Assembly (NCBI RefSeq): GCF_014295415.1
Contig: NZ_CP052909.1
Coordinates: 186,001 to 250,000 of the forward strand
Reading direction: 5' to 3'
Length of the DNA stretch: 64,000 nt
Source: Constantimarinum furrinae
GTDB taxonomy: Bacteria; Bacteroidota; Bacteroidia; Flavobacteriales; Flavobacteriaceae
Part shown: one piece after another, positions 28,446-37,330 of the stretch
Numbering within the stretch: the stretch's first letter is position 1
How the letters are laid out: each line of letters starts with the position of its first letter
Made by a program: the position numbers and the translations under genes
The notes under the pieces: generated by a model
Told to the model about the DNA's origin: nothing
What the model saw: the letters and a program-made list of their open reading frames with translations, nothing else
Databases searched by the model: none

Positions 28446-29222
28446 TTAAGGATCTAAAGAACTAAAGTATTTAAAGCCTTCAATTAACCTGGAACCATAC
28501 CAACTAAAATATTCCCCGTTTACCTGCATCACTTCCTTTTTATATTTGTTTCTCAAGTATTCGGCGTGTTCTTTTTTAAACGGATACGGTTCGGAGGACA
28601 ATAAGATGAGATCTGCCATTTCAAAGAAAGATTCCTCCACTTCCGGATATCTGGTATCATTCTCAGAAAATACATTCTGAAATTTATTCAGTTCTAACAT
28701 TGAATCTATAAAAGTATCCTTAGCAGCCGCCATGTAGGGATCCTTCCAAATGAGATACAAAACCTTCCTATGCTCTCTGTCTTTAATACGATCTAAAAAT
28801 TCACTCTGTGCGCTTTGAATGGAATCTATTACCACTGAAGACTCCTCGCTTCTCTTACATAATTCCCCCAATTGAGCAATCATGTGGATGCAATCAGAAA
28901 TATTTTTTATATCACTAACCCAAACCGGAGCGATCGCTTCGAGGGCCTGAACCATCTCCAAAGTATTTTCTTCCTTATTGCAAATAATTAGATCCGGCGC
29001 CAATACCTCTATTTTACTATAATGAACGGTTTTTGTGCCACCAACCACTTTAATTTCCTCCCGTAGATCTTTAGGGTGCACGCAAAACTTAGTTATCCCA
29101 ACAAGATTTTTTCTTAAGCCCAGATCAACCAGTAATTCGGTTTGGGAAGGAACTAAAGAAACTATTCGAACGGGAGAACGTGGTAAACGGATGTTTCTAT
29201 TTAGCTGATCCTTAATTATCAT
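28446..29222 (-). CDS. helical-backbone metal receptor/BtuF-like binding protein without signal peptide
   Basis: 258 residues from the ATG at 29220-29222, which overlaps the 3' end of pyrF by 11 bp; a longer frame to 29303 would run inside pyrF. The fold signature of periplasmic-binding-protein class III is visible ([47 protein letters not shown]). Such proteins bind cobalamin, haem or ferric siderophores for ABC importers, but no signal peptide or transporter gene is present. A cobalamin role would fit the presence of icmF; that link is an inference. Confidence 0.8.
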   Translation of the reverse strand: MIIKDQLNRNIRLPRSPVRIVSLVPSQTELLVDLGLRKNLVGITKFCVHPKDLREEIKVVGGTKTVHYSKIEVLAPDLIICNKEENTLEMVQALEAIAPVWVSDIKNISDCIHMIAQLGELCKRSEESSVVIDSIQSAQSEFLDRIKDREHRKVLYLIWKDPYMAAAKDTFIDSMLELNKFQNVFSENDTRYPEVEESFFEMADLILLSSEPYPFKKEHAEYLRNKYKKEVMQVNGEYFSWYGSRLIEGFKYFSSLDP

Positions 29223-30030
29223 GAAGCAAGATAGCCATCTTAGTTTGAAGCTCTTGGGCCTTGATCGAAGCAGCTCGGGCAAAATCGGTATCAGAAGAGG
29301 CATAAATTATTCCTCTTGAGGAATTTATCAATAACCCACAATCTTCCGTTAGGCCATATTTACATACTTCCTCCAAACTACCACCCTGTGCCCCTACTCC
29401 GGGTACTAACAAAAAGTTATTTGGAATAATCTTGCGTATTTCCATTAAATACTCCGCTTTTGTAGCACCCACAACATACATCAGGTTTTGGGAATTTTGC
29501 CAGCCTTTCGAAACCTCGATCACGGTTTTATAAACTTCTTTCCCGTCAACCAGACGTGTTTGAAAATCGAAAGCACCTTCATTTGAAGTTAACGCAAGCA
29601 ATATGGTGTGTTTGTCGTTAAAGGTTAGGAAGGGTTCAATCGAATCTTTACCCATATAGGGTGCCACAGTAACCGAATCGAAACCAAGATCTTGAAAGAA
29701 AGCCTTCGCATACATCTTGGAGGTATTTCCAATGTCACCCCGTTTTGCATCGGCTATGGTAAATATTTCGGGATATTGTTCACGTAAATACCGAACTGTT
29801 TTCTGAAGAGAATCCCAACCTTTGGATCCATTTGCCTCGTAAAATGCAATATTTGGCTTATATGCCACACAAAGGTGATGCGTAGCATCGATAATGGCCT
29901 TATTGAACTCAAAAACCGGGTCTTGGGCTTGTAATAGATGACTAGGAATTTTACTGATATCGGTATCCAAACCAATACACAGGAATGATCCTTTTCTTTT
30001 TATTTCTGAAACAAGTTTTTGAGTGGTCAT
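29212..30030 (-). CDS. pyrF: orotidine-5'-phosphate decarboxylase (type 2)
   Basis: 272 residues. It converts OMP to UMP, the last step of UMP synthesis. The type 2 signature is seen: [14 protein letters not shown] near the N-terminus, the catalytic segment [21 protein letters not shown] with the Lys-x-x-Asp pattern, [16 protein letters not shown] and VPGVGAQGG. It is followed by a metal-receptor gene that overlaps its end, and prfA ends 3 bp upstream of its start, so the three are probably cotranscribed. Confidence 0.95.
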   Translation of the reverse strand: MTTQKLVSEIKRKGSFLCIGLDTDISKIPSHLLQAQDPVFEFNKAIIDATHHLCVAYKPNIAFYEANGSKGWDSLQKTVRYLREQYPEIFTIADAKRGDIGNTSKMYAKAFFQDLGFDSVTVAPYMGKDSIEPFLTFNDKHTILLALTSNEGAFDFQTRLVDGKEVYKTVIEVSKGWQNSQNLMYVVGATKAEYLMEIRKIIPNNFLLVPGVGAQGGSLEEVCKYGLTEDCGLLINSSRGIIYASSDTDFARAASIKAQELQTKMAILLHDN

Positions 30031-30033
30031 GTT

Positions 30034-31110
30034 TTAAAAACTTTCTCCTGCCTCCTTGAGCTTTTCGGTATTACTTACCAGCTGAAGCTCATCGATGATC
30101 TTTTGTATGTCCCCGTCAATAATATTACTTAAGTCGTAAAGCGTAAGATTTATTCGGTGGTCCGTTACTCTCCCCTGTGCGTAGTTATAAGTTCTAATTT
30201 TCGCACTTCTGTCTCCACTTGTTACCATAGACCCCCGTTTTGCTGCGTCTTCGGCCTGTTTTTTAGCCAATTCCAGATCGTACAACCGCGATCGTAATAC
30301 CTTAAATGCCTTTTCCTTATTCTTATGTTGGGATTTCTGATCCTGACATTGGGCCACCAAGCCGGTAGGCTCATGCGTTAAACGAACCGCAGAATAAGTG
30401 GTATTCACCGACTGTCCTCCAGGACCCGATGAACAGAAATAATCGACCCGAACATCCTTTGGGTCAATTTCAATATCAAATTCTTCCGCTTCAGGGAATA
30501 CCATCACAGTTGCCGCACTGGTATGAACACGTCCCTGCGTCTCTGTTTGGGGAACACGTTGAACTCTGTGTACTCCTGCTTCAAATTTCAGAATTCCGTA
30601 GACATCATCACCTTCAATTTCAAATTGAATTTCCTTAAAACCACCACTCGTACCTTCACTAAAATCAACTACGCTGGTACGCCAACCCTTACTTTCACAA
30701 TATTTGGTATACATTCGATACAAATCGCCAGCAAAGATACTGGCCTCGTCTCCTCCGGTCCCGGCTCGAATTTCCATGACCGCATTCTTTGAGTCCTCTG
30801 GATCTTTCGGAATTAGCAAAACTTTGATTTCTTCTTCTAGTTCGGGAATTCGAGACTTTGCCTCTTCGTATTGCATTTTCGCCATTTCCACCATCTCGGC
30901 ATCGCTTCCGTCGGCGATTATTTCTTCAGCCTCCTTTAAATGTTCGGTATGCTTAATATATTCCTCCCGTTTATCCATAAGTTTACGCAGATCCTTATAT
31001 TCCTTGTTTAGTTGAATATATTGTTTCTGATCACTTATGATATCGGGCTGGATGATAAGATCACTTACCTCATCGAAGCGCTGTTTTATTATCTGAAGTT
31101 TTTCTAACAT
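30034..31110 (-). CDS. prfA: peptide chain release factor 1
   Basis: 358 residues from the ATG at 31108-31110; the frame extends 14 codons further but [19 protein letters not shown] is the normal RF1 start. RF1 reads UAA and UAG stops. The GGQ motif sits in [18 protein letters not shown], and the PxT-type codon-recognition region follows [17 protein letters not shown]. Full length. It lies directly upstream of pyrF. Confidence 0.95.
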   Translation of the reverse strand: MLEKLQIIKQRFDEVSDLIIQPDIISDQKQYIQLNKEYKDLRKLMDKREEYIKHTEHLKEAEEIIADGSDAEMVEMAKMQYEEAKSRIPELEEEIKVLLIPKDPEDSKNAVMEIRAGTGGDEASIFAGDLYRMYTKYCESKGWRTSVVDFSEGTSGGFKEIQFEIEGDDVYGILKFEAGVHRVQRVPQTETQGRVHTSAATVMVFPEAEEFDIEIDPKDVRVDYFCSSGPGGQSVNTTYSAVRLTHEPTGLVAQCQDQKSQHKNKEKAFKVLRSRLYDLELAKKQAEDAAKRGSMVTSGDRSAKIRTYNYAQGRVTDHRINLTLYDLSNIIDGDIQKIIDELQLVSNTEKLKEAGESF

Positions 31111-31308
31111 ATAGGATATGAATTGCCGTACAATTAGCCCGGACAGCTGCAAATTTACAATAAATAAGTAGAATTAATTTTTGAATTTAAAGCTTGTTTA
31201 AAAAGCAACTTGAAAACGTGTTATAAAAAACGCAGTGCTATTCCTGATCATGGTACTAAGTACCCTCAAATCTGAACGTGAGAAATAAAATGATTAAAAT
31301 CCAGTCAA

Positions 31309-32487
31309 CTAATAAGTAAATATACCGTTGCTAGTTTTAATAGTAAGTTGTCTTTTTTCTGAAGCCTCCACACGACCAATAACCCGAGCGTCTATATTGA
31401 AAGATTCCGAGATCTCAATGATCTTCTGGGCTTCGGAGGAAGGTACGTATAATTCCATTCGATGTCCCATATTGAATACCTGATACATTTCTTTCCAATC
31501 GGTTCCGCTTTCAGACTGAATTAGTTTGAAAAGCGGGGGTACCGGAAATAAATTGTCTTTAATGACATGGAGTTTGTCTACAAAGTGAAGGATCTTTGTC
31601 TGGGCTCCACCACTGCAATGTACCATTCCATGAATATTTTTCCTATCCAGTTTAGATAATATCGACTTTATAACCGGTGCGTAAGTACGTGTTGGTGACA
31701 AAACTAACTTCCCGGCGTTTAGCGGGCTATCCTCAACATCGTCCAGTAATTCCTTTGTACCCGAATACACCAAAGAAGAGGGTACCGAGGGGTCAAAGCT
31801 CTCCGGATATTTCGTGCCTAGGGTATGATTAAATACGTCATGTCTAGCAGATGTAAGTCCATTGCTTCCCATGCCCCCGTTATATTCCTTTTCATAGGTA
31901 GCTTGTCCAAAGGAAGCCAGGCCAACTATCACATCCCCGGGTACTATATTTGCATTATCTAGTACATCACTTCGCTTCATCCGGGCAGTCACCGTGGAAT
32001 CCACTATAATCGTACGGACAAGATCGCCTACATCGGCAGTTTCTCCGCCAGTTGAGTGAATTTGAACTCCAAAATCTGACAGCTCATTTATAAGTTCTTC
32101 AGAACCATTAATGAGTGCAGAAATAACTTCTCCCGGAATAACATTCTTGTTTCGGCCAATGGTAGAAGAAAGCATAATATTATCAACTGCTCCTACACAC
32201 AACAGATCGTCAATATTCATTATAAGCGCGTCCTGTGCGATCCCCTTCCAAACAGAAAGATCTCCGGTTTCTTTCCAATACATATAGGCAAGTGATGATT
32301 TGGTCCCTGCTCCATCTGCATGCATTACAAGACAGTAATCCTCATCCCCGCTGAGGTAGTCTGGTACAATTTTACAAAATGCCTTAGGAAACAGGCCTTT
32401 ATCCACATTCTCAATAGCGTTGTGAACATCTTCCTTACCGGCCGAAACTCCTCGCTGCGCGTACCTTTTTGAAATATCCTGACTCAT
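31309..32487 (-). CDS. purM: phosphoribosylformylglycinamidine cyclo-ligase (AIR synthetase)
   Basis: 392 residues from the ATG at 32485-32487 (MSQDISKRYAQRGVSAGKEDV); the frame extends upstream but contains no better start. It makes aminoimidazole ribotide in purine synthesis. Seen: VMHADGAGTKSSLAYMY, NIDDLLCVGA, IHSTGGETADVGDLV and FNMGHRMELY. Somewhat longer than the E. coli enzyme, as usual in Bacteroidota. The 31111-31308 gap holds nothing recognisable. Confidence 0.93.
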   Translation of the reverse strand: MSQDISKRYAQRGVSAGKEDVHNAIENVDKGLFPKAFCKIVPDYLSGDEDYCLVMHADGAGTKSSLAYMYWKETGDLSVWKGIAQDALIMNIDDLLCVGAVDNIMLSSTIGRNKNVIPGEVISALINGSEELINELSDFGVQIHSTGGETADVGDLVRTIIVDSTVTARMKRSDVLDNANIVPGDVIVGLASFGQATYEKEYNGGMGSNGLTSARHDVFNHTLGTKYPESFDPSVPSSLVYSGTKELLDDVEDSPLNAGKLVLSPTRTYAPVIKSILSKLDRKNIHGMVHCSGGAQTKILHFVDKLHVIKDNLFPVPPLFKLIQSESGTDWKEMYQVFNMGHRMELYVPSSEAQKIIEISESFNIDARVIGRVEASEKRQLTIKTSNGIFTY

Positions 32488-32518
32488 AATAAGATTTGCT
32501 ACAAAAGTAATCAATAAA

Positions 32519-32543
32519 AAAAAGCCCACAAGGTGAGCTTTTT
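32519..32543 (-). terminator. terminator at the end of the curli-type operon
   Basis: AAAAAGC-C-CAC and GTG-A-GCTTTTT arms with an AAG loop and one C-A mismatch. On the minus strand the stem itself ends in a long T run. It lies 20 bp past the stop of the last operon gene and ahead of purM. Confidence 0.75.
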
Positions 32544-32562
32544 AATAATTTTTTTCTACCCA

Positions 32563-34059
32563 TTACTCCCAATCGGGCATAAAGGCATTGCTGAACATTA
32601 GCTCTCTGGTATCGGCAACATTAATTTCCAAAGTATAAACATCCTTTTGCGAAATACCGTCATTAGACGTGTTCATAAATACCACAAAGGCTTCATTTGG
32701 TGAAAAAATGGGGTCGAGATCTGATGTCCCGTTCGGTTTATTATCTGAAATATCTGTAGTCGTGCCTGAAGGAATATCATAAAGGAAGATACGTGAATCC
32801 AATCGGCGATACGACGGTGCCTCATAGCCTGAAACGTCGTATGAATAAACCACAGATTGATTAGTAACCGACAGACTTAGTCCGCTTACACCCCCGGGAA
32901 CTCCCGTTAATATAGTATCTATAACCGTTCCGGAAAAATCTATGGTAAAGACATTTACATTATATCCGTTGATATCGTTTGTTTTTAAGGCGATCAGATT
33001 ATCGGTATCACTTACCGATACTTCAGAGATAAACGATCCATCAACTGTTTGATACACCATTTCAATTCCTAATCCGTTGGTTTTGATTCGATACAGCTTA
33101 TCGAAATTCGGAAAATAGATATAATCACTGTTTAACGGCCATGAAAAATTGATTTCATTTAAATTAAAACCGTTAGGCTTAACTGTTGAGGTTATCCTTG
33201 TAATGTTTGAACCATCTCTGTCCATGGTATAAATATCGGTCGAAGCACCATCAGACTGGAAAAAAGCAATTCGGTTAGCGGTAATATTGCGTCTTGGTCG
33301 ATAACTGTTCATTTCCTGAGATGTAAGCTGAAATTCGGTTCCATCCTCATCTGCTGAAAATATCACATTATTTCCATCAATATTTCTTACAAACAAAAAT
33401 CGGTTATCACCGGGAGCGCCAATCACTTCAAAGGTGCCCACGGGACTTAGTACGGGATCGTTAATACCATCGCTCACGGAAACCTGCCAGAAATACTGTG
33501 CTCCAAGCATTAAAGGAGAATAGGTAAATGTGGTATCTTCTATGTCTTCAAACAATAGCACATCATTGTTTTGGTCATTTCTGAGCTCCAGACTATAGGT
33601 AAGAGGATCCTCTTCAGGGTCTGTGGCCGACCATTCGAAAACGGCTTCGATGCTTTGTAACACCTCATTCTCGCCGGGTGCGATCAACTGAGGAGCTGTT
33701 GGCGGCCTATTATTTGCGGTAGAAACTTCAAGTTCAAAAACTACTTGTACAGTACGATTAGCCTGTACTGTTGTGGGTTCAAAATCGGTAATATATCCTT
33801 CAACCCGTGCTTCAACGGCAAAATCACCAACCGGTACATTTTCAATGGTAAATTTCCCGTTACTGTCAGTAAAAACGGTGCTGGAAATGGGTTGCGTAGA
33901 TATTCTCACATTTTCCAGAGGGGTATTTGTTCCGGAGGCAACTACAGTTCCCTGAATCGTTCCAAAATCAAACTCTCCGATTCTATCCTCATTACACGAT
34001 GTAAAAAGGATTAATAACATACCAACACTTATATAAAATATCTTAGTAACTCTCCTCAT
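32563..34059 (-). CDS. propeller-type lipoprotein, last gene of the curli-type operon
   Basis: 498 residues: lipoprotein signal (ILFTSC, Cys22), a carboxypeptidase-regulatory-like beta sandwich (about 30-115; GTIQGTVVASGTNTPLENVR), an FN3-like domain (about 118-215; PPTAPQLIAPGENEV) and a TolB/PD40-like repeat region (about 218-498; repeats such as IYTMDRDGSNITRITS). It starts 2 bp after the csgG-like stop and belongs to the same transcript. Not part of the classical csg set. Its surface-type domains suggest anchoring or chaperoning of the fibre, which is an inference. Confidence 0.85.
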   Translation of the reverse strand: MRRVTKIFYISVGMLLILFTSCNEDRIGEFDFGTIQGTVVASGTNTPLENVRISTQPISSTVFTDSNGKFTIENVPVGDFAVEARVEGYITDFEPTTVQANRTVQVVFELEVSTANNRPPTAPQLIAPGENEVLQSIEAVFEWSATDPEEDPLTYSLELRNDQNNDVLLFEDIEDTTFTYSPLMLGAQYFWQVSVSDGINDPVLSPVGTFEVIGAPGDNRFLFVRNIDGNNVIFSADEDGTEFQLTSQEMNSYRPRRNITANRIAFFQSDGASTDIYTMDRDGSNITRITSTVKPNGFNLNEINFSWPLNSDYIYFPNFDKLYRIKTNGLGIEMVYQTVDGSFISEVSVSDTDNLIALKTNDINGYNVNVFTIDFSGTVIDTILTGVPGGVSGLSLSVTNQSVVYSYDVSGYEAPSYRRLDSRIFLYDIPSGTTTDISDNKPNGTSDLDPIFSPNEAFVVFMNTSNDGISQKDVYTLEINVADTRELMFSNAFMPDWE

Positions 34060-34061
34060 CT

Positions 34062-35477
34062 CTAAAAATGTTCGTTAGTTTTTAATTTAGATTTCTTAGA
34101 ACCAAAATGATAATTTAGACCAAAACCAAAAGTGTAAAAGAAATCGTCTCTTCTTCCTCCCGGCTGATTGTCGATTTTATCGGAAAAGGTTCGGTTAAAA
34201 TCACCGGTTAATACAAAAGATACCCGGTCTGATACTGCATATTCAAGTCCGGCCCCAAATTTTAATGCAAAAAAGGAATCCCAGCGTTGTAAATAAAGGG
34301 AAGGCGAATCGTCAGCAAATAACAGGATCTCAGGTCCGGCAAAAATAAATGGTGATAATCGATCATGTGGCAAAATATTATACTCGACATTAAAGCTTTC
34401 ACTTAGCCACCAATGATTGGTTTCTTCGGTAGAATTCAATTTAAATATCTGAAATCTGGATGAAATACTCAATTCGGGAATTAAACGATATTTATATCCC
34501 AGTTCGGCCATATAGTCTAACTGACCCGAAGTATAATCTCCATCAACCAGCGCAACGCCACCCGAAACATTGAACGCATGCTTAAAATCGTGCTTAAGAT
34601 ATTTTCGATCATATAAGGCTGTGGATTCTTCCAATTGCTTTTCTATAAGATATTCTTCAACCAATTCCTTATCCTTTTCCTCTCCATCGGCAGATGTCCA
34701 TAATTTATCCTGAATACCTTCAAGGATAAGTAAATGAACTGCTAGCTCAATGGCCTCCTGAACGGCCATCTGTGTTGGTTCATTTTTTGTAAAACCTGTC
34801 TCTACTTCCAACAATCGTTGAAAATTCACATACTTAAAAATACCGACATCAACCGATTGAGAAAGTATGGTCTTTGATACATTAACTGTTTTTAAAACCT
34901 CTCCGGTAGAGGTAGATATTGCTCGCAAATAAACCGTAATCCTGTCCTGTCTGTACTGTGATGAACCTCCTGTTCCGAAATATCGTGCTCCAACACCACC
35001 GGTCATTAAATTGGTGTCATAAGAAATAACACCACCCTCCAGTAATATTCCGGCAAAAAGCAGAGGATTCAACCTTTGTACCGGGTCATCGGCAGATTTC
35101 CTGTATTCGTCTCTTGTTGTTCTAATTATATTTCTTTCGTTAAGAAGATTATTAAGGTTCTCACGTTCTATGGGCCTGAACCATTTTGAATCTTCCAACG
35201 CCTTAATGAGAATGGTTGTAGCACCCTGAGTGACAGCGGTGCTAAACGTACTTCCGTTTTCTATGTTTTTATACTGACCTGTCTGATCTTTAAAATTATA
35301 AACACCCACTACAATCGGGCTTAAAGGTTTGGGTAAATCCTTTAATTTTCGGGTCTGGTTTGTCACTTCGGCCATTCTGGCATCCTGAGGTGCAATAGGC
35401 TGGTTAAAATAAGCCCCACAACCCGTAAGAAGTAATACAAAAGATATAAGCAGCGTATTTCGTAAATATATAATCAT
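34062..35477 (-). CDS. csgG: CsgG-type curli secretion pore with C-terminal barrel-like extension
   Basis: 471 residues against about 277 for E. coli CsgG. Lipoprotein signal (LLLLTGC, Cys20), then the CsgG domain (about 40-285) with VGVYNFKDQTGQYK, FSTAVTQGATTILIKALEDS, FRPIERENLNNLLNERNIIR and the channel-forming stretch around GGVISYDTNLMTGG. The extra C-terminal about 170 residues (from KHAFNVSGGVALV) alternate polar and hydrophobic residues and end in FGLNYHFGSKK, typical of a small outer-membrane beta-barrel domain. It exports curlin subunits across the outer membrane. Starts 9 bp after csgF. Confidence 0.92.
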   Translation of the reverse strand: MIIYLRNTLLISFVLLLTGCGAYFNQPIAPQDARMAEVTNQTRKLKDLPKPLSPIVVGVYNFKDQTGQYKNIENGSTFSTAVTQGATTILIKALEDSKWFRPIERENLNNLLNERNIIRTTRDEYRKSADDPVQRLNPLLFAGILLEGGVISYDTNLMTGGVGARYFGTGGSSQYRQDRITVYLRAISTSTGEVLKTVNVSKTILSQSVDVGIFKYVNFQRLLEVETGFTKNEPTQMAVQEAIELAVHLLILEGIQDKLWTSADGEEKDKELVEEYLIEKQLEESTALYDRKYLKHDFKHAFNVSGGVALVDGDYTSGQLDYMAELGYKYRLIPELSISSRFQIFKLNSTEETNHWWLSESFNVEYNILPHDRLSPFIFAGPEILLFADDSPSLYLQRWDSFFALKFGAGLEYAVSDRVSFVLTGDFNRTFSDKIDNQPGGRRDDFFYTFGFGLNYHFGSKKSKLKTNEHF

Positions 35478-35486
35478 ACAGACTGT

Positions 35487-35861
35487 CTAATTAGGAACAA
35501 TTATTTGCGTTTGTTCGCCGGTGGTAATGTCTAAAATATTTATAACAAGACCTTCATTCGATTCGTAAACCTCGTACTCCAGATTTCCATTCTGAGATGT
35601 GCCAAGTGGAGGTAGCTCTCCCTGTCCGAACTGGCCTCCTAATAGTTGATTATTTAAACTATTGTTTAAAGCTCCAAGATCACCGAAGTCACCAAACTGA
35701 CTCTCATCGGTAAACGGATTCTGAGCGTTGGCCGAATTTAACAACCAGGTATAATTAAATGGGTCCCCTCCAAATGCCGGGTTTTTAGGAGTATACACGA
35801 ATTGTTGTCCAAATGCGTAGGAGCTTCCTACCAAAAATAATATCGTAACTATGGTTTTCAT
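35487..35861 (-). CDS. csgF: curli assembly component CsgF
   Basis: 124 residues with a Sec signal peptide (to about residue 18). The mature start QFVYTPKNPAFGGDPFNYTW followed by LLNSANAQN is the CsgF signature, the segment known to insert into the CsgG pore. The C-terminal part (LEYEVYESNEGLVINILDITTGEQTQIIVPN) is the beta domain. CsgF couples secretion to nucleation at the cell surface. Sits between csgE and csgG with 9-11 bp spacers. Confidence 0.93.
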   Translation of the reverse strand: MKTIVTILFLVGSSYAFGQQFVYTPKNPAFGGDPFNYTWLLNSANAQNPFTDESQFGDFGDLGALNNSLNNQLLGGQFGQGELPPLGTSQNGNLEYEVYESNEGLVINILDITTGEQTQIIVPN

Positions 35862-35872
35862 AATAAACGTTT

Positions 35873-36655
35873 TTAAAATCTTCTCACGTAATCTTTACTT
35901 TCTTCCAGATACTTAAAATGAAGAAAAACTCTTCGTATAGATTCAGTTGCCGCTTGCTTTAGAAAATCGGTTTGGGGACGAACAAAGAACTCGAATATAA
36001 CTTCGTTCGCAACCAATATCTGAATTTTCGTATTGTTAGCAAGTGCCAATTCTTCTTTAACCGTTACCACTTCTCTACCATTCAGGTTATTATTTTGATA
36101 TAGAGAAGAGAATTCCTTAAAGAAATCACGCCCGGGTTTAGTTTTGGTTTCCTCTAATACTATTCCTCTTAAAAAAACCCCATCACTATTATCATGTTGA
36201 GCATCCGGCGAGAGGTTTAGTTCCTTTTCTTCCTTAAGTGCCTGTTCCTTATTATCTGCTTCAGTACCGTTTATAACGATTCGGTCTTTTCCCTTTAGAT
36301 TATTTTCCAGATCATATATTAACAAAAGTATAATGATCCTATCTGTATCGCCGGCATTAATTGTGGTGGAGGAGAGATTACTTTTTTGTCCGGCATCAAG
36401 GACAATTCTACCGCTCTGATCATTTTTACTTCTATTAGAACTTTGCGGGTCATTTTTTATAACAGAAAGGACATACCGTACACTCTGACTAAATTCCGTT
36501 TTGTTAAATGCAGAACCGGTTATACTTATGAATTCAGTGTTGCTCTCCATATTGATCTTCGCCTCAATTTCAGTATTGTAGATCTGTGAATACCCAATAT
36601 GAGTCGTCAATAGAAGACACATTAGTGTTAGCGTGTATTTAAAATCAAAAAACAA
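35873..36655 (-). CDS. csgE: CsgE with N-terminal CsgH-like domain
   Basis: 260 residues, twice the length of E. coli CsgE (about 129). After a signal peptide (to about residue 23) comes a beta domain (about 30-130) with SVRYVLSVIKNDPQSSNR, QSGRIVLDAGQ and LSSTTINAGD, which resembles the CsgH chaperone fold. The C-terminal half (about 155-250) is CsgE: GVFLRGIVLEETKTKPGRDF, FSSLYQN, NEVIFEFFVRPQTDFL. CsgE caps CsgG and selects cargo; CsgH of alphaproteobacteria inhibits premature amyloid formation. The fusion assignment of the N-terminal part is an inference from pattern only. Confidence 0.85.
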   Translation of the reverse strand: MFFDFKYTLTLMCLLLTTHIGYSQIYNTEIEAKINMESNTEFISITGSAFNKTEFSQSVRYVLSVIKNDPQSSNRSKNDQSGRIVLDAGQKSNLSSTTINAGDTDRIIILLLIYDLENNLKGKDRIVINGTEADNKEQALKEEKELNLSPDAQHDNSDGVFLRGIVLEETKTKPGRDFFKEFSSLYQNNNLNGREVVTVKEELALANNTKIQILVANEVIFEFFVRPQTDFLKQAATESIRRVFLHFKYLEESKDYVRRF

Positions 36656-36661
36656 GATAAA

Positions 36662-37198
36662 TTATCTTTTAAAATTTCGAACAAAAACCGTTTGCTTCTT
36701 TCCCTGCATTGTAATTAGCATAGAATCTGAAATAGAGTTTGTACCGGTCCAGATCAAATTCTGGTTGGTTCCTCTCTGAATTACAGTAGCGGTATGAAAA
36801 GCATTTCCTGTTAAACTTAGGTCCAAAAATGAGTTGTTATATCCCAATTGATAAACATTCTCAAAAATATTCTTGGAAGCAATATTTAACTGAATTTCAT
36901 TATTATTTCCTCGCTGAAAGAGTTGAATTCGGCTCTTGTCAGAAATAGTATTTGCAATTGAGCTATTGTAATTTCCAACCTGCTCAATATAAATGGCATT
37001 GTTTAGGGAAGAGTTGGTAATGTTAGTGGAGGTAGATGCCTGAGAGGCGATAAATGTCTGTTGTGCCGCAGCACTTTCAATGTTTTTTATTCCTGAAGTG
37101 GAACCTGAGGATGTATACGTTTGTGCCAGTGACACTGTTGTGGCCAACATAAGAATTATAACACCATATTTAAAAATGAATTTCATCATTTTGACCAC
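36662..37198 (-). CDS. minor curlin-like protein (CsgB-like)
   Basis: 178 residues: signal peptide ending SLAQ (about 26), a Ser/Thr/Ala-rich spacer, then irregular curlin repeats of the N-x-x-x-x-x-Q-x-G type (IYIEQVGNYNSS, IQLFQRGNNNEI, ENVYQLGYNNSF, ATVIQRGTNQNL). It ends in a basic tail (GKKQTVFVRNFKR). Degenerate repeats and a basic end fit a nucleator/minor subunit role as in CsgB, but sequence alone does not prove it. ATGs at codons 1, 4 and 5 are all possible starts. csgE follows after 6 bp. Confidence 0.8.
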   Translation of the reverse strand: MVKMMKFIFKYGVIILMLATTVSLAQTYTSSGSTSGIKNIESAAAQQTFIASQASTSTNITNSSLNNAIYIEQVGNYNSSIANTISDKSRIQLFQRGNNNEIQLNIASKNIFENVYQLGYNNSFLDLSLTGNAFHTATVIQRGTNQNLIWTGTNSISDSMLITMQGKKQTVFVRNFKR

Positions 37199-37256
37199 TT
37201 AATTATTTTAATGAAGTTACGTGATATTATTGATAATCGCTATCAATTTTTTATGA

Positions 37257-37298
37257 AATAATGTATAAGAGCATTTTTCAACACCCTTATACATTATT
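37257..37298 (-). promoter_or_regulatory. 13-bp inverted repeat between the two curlin genes
   Basis: AATAATGTATAAG and CTTATACATTATT are perfect complements with a 16-nt loop, in the 132-bp gap between the major curlin gene and the rest of the operon. No clean T tract follows on the minus strand. A second small repeat, ATTGATA-N5-TATCAAT, lies at 37229-37247. Likely an mRNA-stabilising or attenuating hairpin that lets the major subunit be made in excess, or an operator. Confidence 0.65.
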
Positions 37299-37330
37299 TT
37301 CAACATAAGAATCTTATACTTAAAAGAGTC

